The notes under the pieces were generated by a model that was not told the DNA's origin, made no database searches, and saw nothing but the letters and a program-made list of their open reading frames with translations. The translations under genes and the position numbers were made by a program. 34,765 bases of DNA from Bryobacterales bacterium (GTDB lineage Bacteria > Acidobacteriota > Terriglobia > Bryobacterales > Bryobacteraceae), in contig PMTT01000744.1 in the NCBI GenBank assembly GCA_003167275.1, positions 5,664 to 40,428 of the forward strand. The letters run 5' to 3'. The first letter of the stretch is position 1; every line of letters starts with the position of its first letter. Positions 32,836 through 34,765 of this stretch are shown one piece after another.

Positions 32836-33633
32836 CTATTCGCGAGTGCCGCAGTGCTCTACATGGAATTGCCGCGCGTACCGCAGAAACAGCTCCATCC
32901 CTTCGTGCTCCCTCGGGCCCAATTCATGGACAATGTGCTCGGTGAGATACTGCCGCACCAGGTCCGGCGGGAAGCCGCGAGCCACGGACTCTGCTGCGAC
33001 GATCTCCTCCATGTGCTCGCGGCCGTAGCGGCAGGATCCGCGGAATGCCTCGACCACGTCCGGCCCAATCGATCCTTTGCGTCCGGCCCATACCGCGAAG
33101 ACCATCGGCAACCCTGTCATCTCCACCCATTCCGCTCCCAGGTCGTAAACGTGATAAGGCACATTCAGCTCGATGCGAAGTGCGGGGTCGCCGATGATCA
33201 GGGCCGCGTCCGCGATCTTTAACATGGCCTCCAGATCGGGCGCATGCGGTATCTGCCGCGGTGCCGCACCATATCTGCGTTCGAGGATCACTCGGGCCAG
33301 TTCCACCGAGGTTCGCGAGCTCGAATCCGCCGCCAGGGTGCGGATCTCCGGGGCAAGAACGCGCGAGATCAGCAGAATACTGCGCACCGCTCCATGGCAT
33401 GCAATTCCCGTTCCGGGGATGATCTCCAGGTCTTGCCTGGTCAATTCGAAGGAGGGAATGATGCCGATGTCGGCGGCCCCTGACGCCACCTGGTCGGCGC
33501 ACCCGGCGGGAACGCGAAAATCGAGGTCGAACATGCCTCGTTGCGGGCCGTGAAGCATGCCCCAAACCAATGGTGAAGTGTTGAGAAAACTGACGGCGCA
33601 GACCCGCAGCCGGTCCGAAGTTGTTTGGCTCAA
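32836..33633 (-). CDS. mqnA: Chorismate dehydratase of futalosine menaquinone synthesis
   Basis: A 265-residue MqnA-family enzyme that dehydrates chorismate to 3-enolpyruvoyl-benzoate, the first step of the futalosine route to menaquinone. It has the periplasmic-binding-protein-like fold: VSFLNTSPLVWG at 14-25, ASGAADIGIIPSFEL around 50-64, SRTSVELARVILERRYG around 108-124, and IADAALIIGDPALRI around 140-155. The Ser-Arg-Thr-Ser turn and the Asn in FLNTSPL match residues that line the substrate pocket. The frame begins at a TTG at 33633 with AGG close by; no in-frame ATG fits. No other mqn genes are in the window. Confidence 0.93.
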   Translation of the reverse strand: MSQTTSDRLRVCAVSFLNTSPLVWGMLHGPQRGMFDLDFRVPAGCADQVASGAADIGIIPSFELTRQDLEIIPGTGIACHGAVRSILLISRVLAPEIRTLAADSSSRTSVELARVILERRYGAAPRQIPHAPDLEAMLKIADAALIIGDPALRIELNVPYHVYDLGAEWVEMTGLPMVFAVWAGRKGSIGPDVVEAFRGSCRYGREHMEEIVAAESVARGFPPDLVRQYLTEHIVHELGPREHEGMELFLRYARQFHVEHCGTRE

Positions 33634-33771
33634 TGCCTAGTGTAGCAAGGGAGCGGTCGGCGGTCGGCCTGACGGCACGGGCCAATGCCCGGCGCTGAGA
33701 AGAGTCCGGATGCGCAGGCGGCGACCGCCTTTGCCACGAGATGAAGGTACAATCGTCATAGAGTCGGACCC

Positions 33772-34743
33772 ATGCAAACACGTGCTTTCACCTTTCTTCT
33801 ACTGGCGGCTTCTTCTGCGCCGGCGCTTTTCGGCGATGTGACCGTTCGCTCGCGCAATACAATCCGTTTCGGAGCGATCATCCCTGCGCCGGTCGCGGAA
33901 CGAACCAGCAACGGCAATTTAGCCACTGTACCGGAGTCCACCGTCCGCTACAGGAAGGGGAGCAGGGAGTACCTGAAGTCGGGCAAGTTCGCCTGTCTGC
34001 TGGATTTTGGCAAACAGAAAATCACGATCATCGATGCCGGGAACAAGACCTTCGCAACGGTAGCCATGAAGGACTATGGCGACCGGCTCGCCCGTGCCAT
34101 GCCCGGGGTGCCGCAGGAATTCCGAGACGCACAGCAATCGGCCAAAACCACGCTCTCTTCCCGGAAAACGGGCCGGACCGATGTGATCCAGGGTGTGCCG
34201 GTGGAGGAAACCGAGATCGCGGTCTCTCTGGAACTCCCCGTCCCCACGGCCGACGGAAAGATCCGGACCGAACCCGTAGTAAAGGTGGCGATTCAGGTCT
34301 GGATGGCGAAGCCGGCTAAGGCTCCGCCCATTCCGGCGGTCCGCGAATTGACCGCCCACAGCATGTCGAACCCCAGATTCTCCCAATGGATCGATCCCGC
34401 CAACATCCTGGTGACGGTTTTCGGCGCGATGCCGGGACTGGGCGATGGCCTGAGCCAGATGTTCCAGGAAGTCGAGAAGAGCAAGTCCCCAGTGTTCAAG
34501 TGGCATCTGGAGGCCTCTATGCCGGGCATGGCTGCAGCGCTGCAGAACATGCAGAAGCAGCAGGGGCGTGCGCTTCCCGACGGTCTCGATCCGAACGCGC
34601 CGTTCAGCGTAGTGGACAGCGAGGTGGTCGAGCTTTCCACCGCGCCGGTCGACGATGCGGTCTTTCAGGTGCCGGCGGACTACCACGCCGCTCCCTTCGA
34701 AGATGTGGTGAAGTCGGTATCACCGAGTTTTCCAAAGTCGTAA
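33772..34743 (+). CDS. Exported hypothetical protein
   Basis: A 323-residue protein with a signal peptide (RAFTFLLLAASSAPALFG, cleavage near residue 21, before DVTVRS), so it is periplasmic or surface-bound. The mature part starts with TVRSRNTIRFG and KGSREYLKSGKFACLLDFGKQKITIIDAGNKTFATVAMKDYGDRL, resembling DUF4412-type exported proteins seen in acidobacteria. A helical stretch follows (EEVEKSKSPVFKWHLEASMPGM-type), with MAAALQNMQKQQ. I see no catalytic motif. It has no strong ribosome site. It is divergent from mqnA with a 138-base gap that should hold both promoters, although no convincing pair of boxes is visible. A repeat end lies just past its stop. Confidence 0.78.
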   Translation: MQTRAFTFLLLAASSAPALFGDVTVRSRNTIRFGAIIPAPVAERTSNGNLATVPESTVRYRKGSREYLKSGKFACLLDFGKQKITIIDAGNKTFATVAMKDYGDRLARAMPGVPQEFRDAQQSAKTTLSSRKTGRTDVIQGVPVEETEIAVSLELPVPTADGKIRTEPVVKVAIQVWMAKPAKAPPIPAVRELTAHSMSNPRFSQWIDPANILVTVFGAMPGLGDGLSQMFQEVEKSKSPVFKWHLEASMPGMAAALQNMQKQQGRALPDGLDPNAPFSVVDSEVVELSTAPVDDAVFQVPADYHAAPFEDVVKSVSPSFPKS

Positions 34744-34747
34744 GCCC

Positions 34748-34765
34748 CGTGGGGTATGCTTTAGC
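34748..34765. repeat. End of a second MITE-like element, cut by the window
   Basis: CGTGGGGTATGCTTTAGC matches 16 of 18 bases with the reversed right end (11584-11601) of the element at 11506-11601. It starts four bases after the stop of the exported protein gene. The rest would lie outside the window. Confidence 0.55.

Noticed and set aside
1-34765. tRNA, rRNA, CRISPR arrays, prophage or intact transposase genes
   Set aside because: I looked for cloverleaf-type ends, regularly spaced repeats and transposase motifs and saw none; a covariance search would be needed to be certain about tRNA and small RNA.

Overview
The window reads as a high-GC chromosomal segment from an acidobacterium, most likely a Solibacter/Bryobacter-like soil member. 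The pointers are a PadR repressor coupled to an 'Acidobacterial duplicated orphan permease' (ADOP), the wreck of an M56/BlaR1 gene fused to the soil-associated TIGR03435 domain, a carboxypeptidase-regulatory-like exported protein, futalosine-pathway MqnA, and several families of short palindromic repeats between genes. No tRNA, rRNA, CRISPR array, intact insertion sequence or prophage is visible.

Layout. 1-4160 (minus strand): a partial PLP-dependent Cys/Met-metabolism enzyme, a small zinc-ribbon protein, citrate synthase, a membrane-anchored unknown, an OmpH/Skp chaperone, GroES, and a lineage-typical unknown with an STGPRS-type N-terminus. 4161-9197 (plus strand): a repeat-bearing gap, a metzincin-type metalloprotease, a gap with tandem hairpins, a TetR regulator with a convincing operator/promoter and an apparently leaderless start, a SAM methyltransferase, and AidB. 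9280-11349: an ECF sigma factor with a four-helix membrane partner, divergent from a SpoIIM-like membrane protein. 11506-14638: a MITE-like palindromic element, then the ADOP permease and PadR. 14798-16080: a PQQ-type sugar dehydrogenase with its own terminator, possibly acquired. 16102-18085: a ParE/antitoxin pair with a damaged toxin end, a phytanoyl-CoA dioxygenase-like protein and a two-helix membrane protein. 18569-21863: LepA, then two tandem Uma2 genes, the first killed by a nonsense codon. 21920-25821 (minus): a frameshifted carboxypeptidase-regulatory-like protein, and a two-gene unit of a MreB-like actin plus a membrane-anchored peptidoglycan amidase. 25948-27588: the BlaR1/TIGR03435 remnant and a DUF4375-like protein. 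27716-32544 (minus): glnE, a MOSC protein and glnA, a nitrogen-assimilation cluster with a long perfect hairpin after glnA. 32836-34743: mqnA and a divergent exported unknown.

How genes work together. glnA encodes glutamine synthetase with the adenylylation tyrosine (Tyr397), and glnE encodes the enzyme that adenylylates it; a MOSC gene lies between, three bases from glnE. The most intriguing unit is the actin-like ATPase and the amidase: the amidase has an N-terminal cytoplasmic tail, one membrane segment and an external catalytic domain, and its stop codon lies one base before the actin start, so an internal filament could plausibly guide external wall cutting. Several genes are visibly broken (Uma2 copy 1, the carboxypeptidase-like gene, BlaR1/TIGR03435 and probably the toxin end), and at least five repeat families occupy intergenic gaps.
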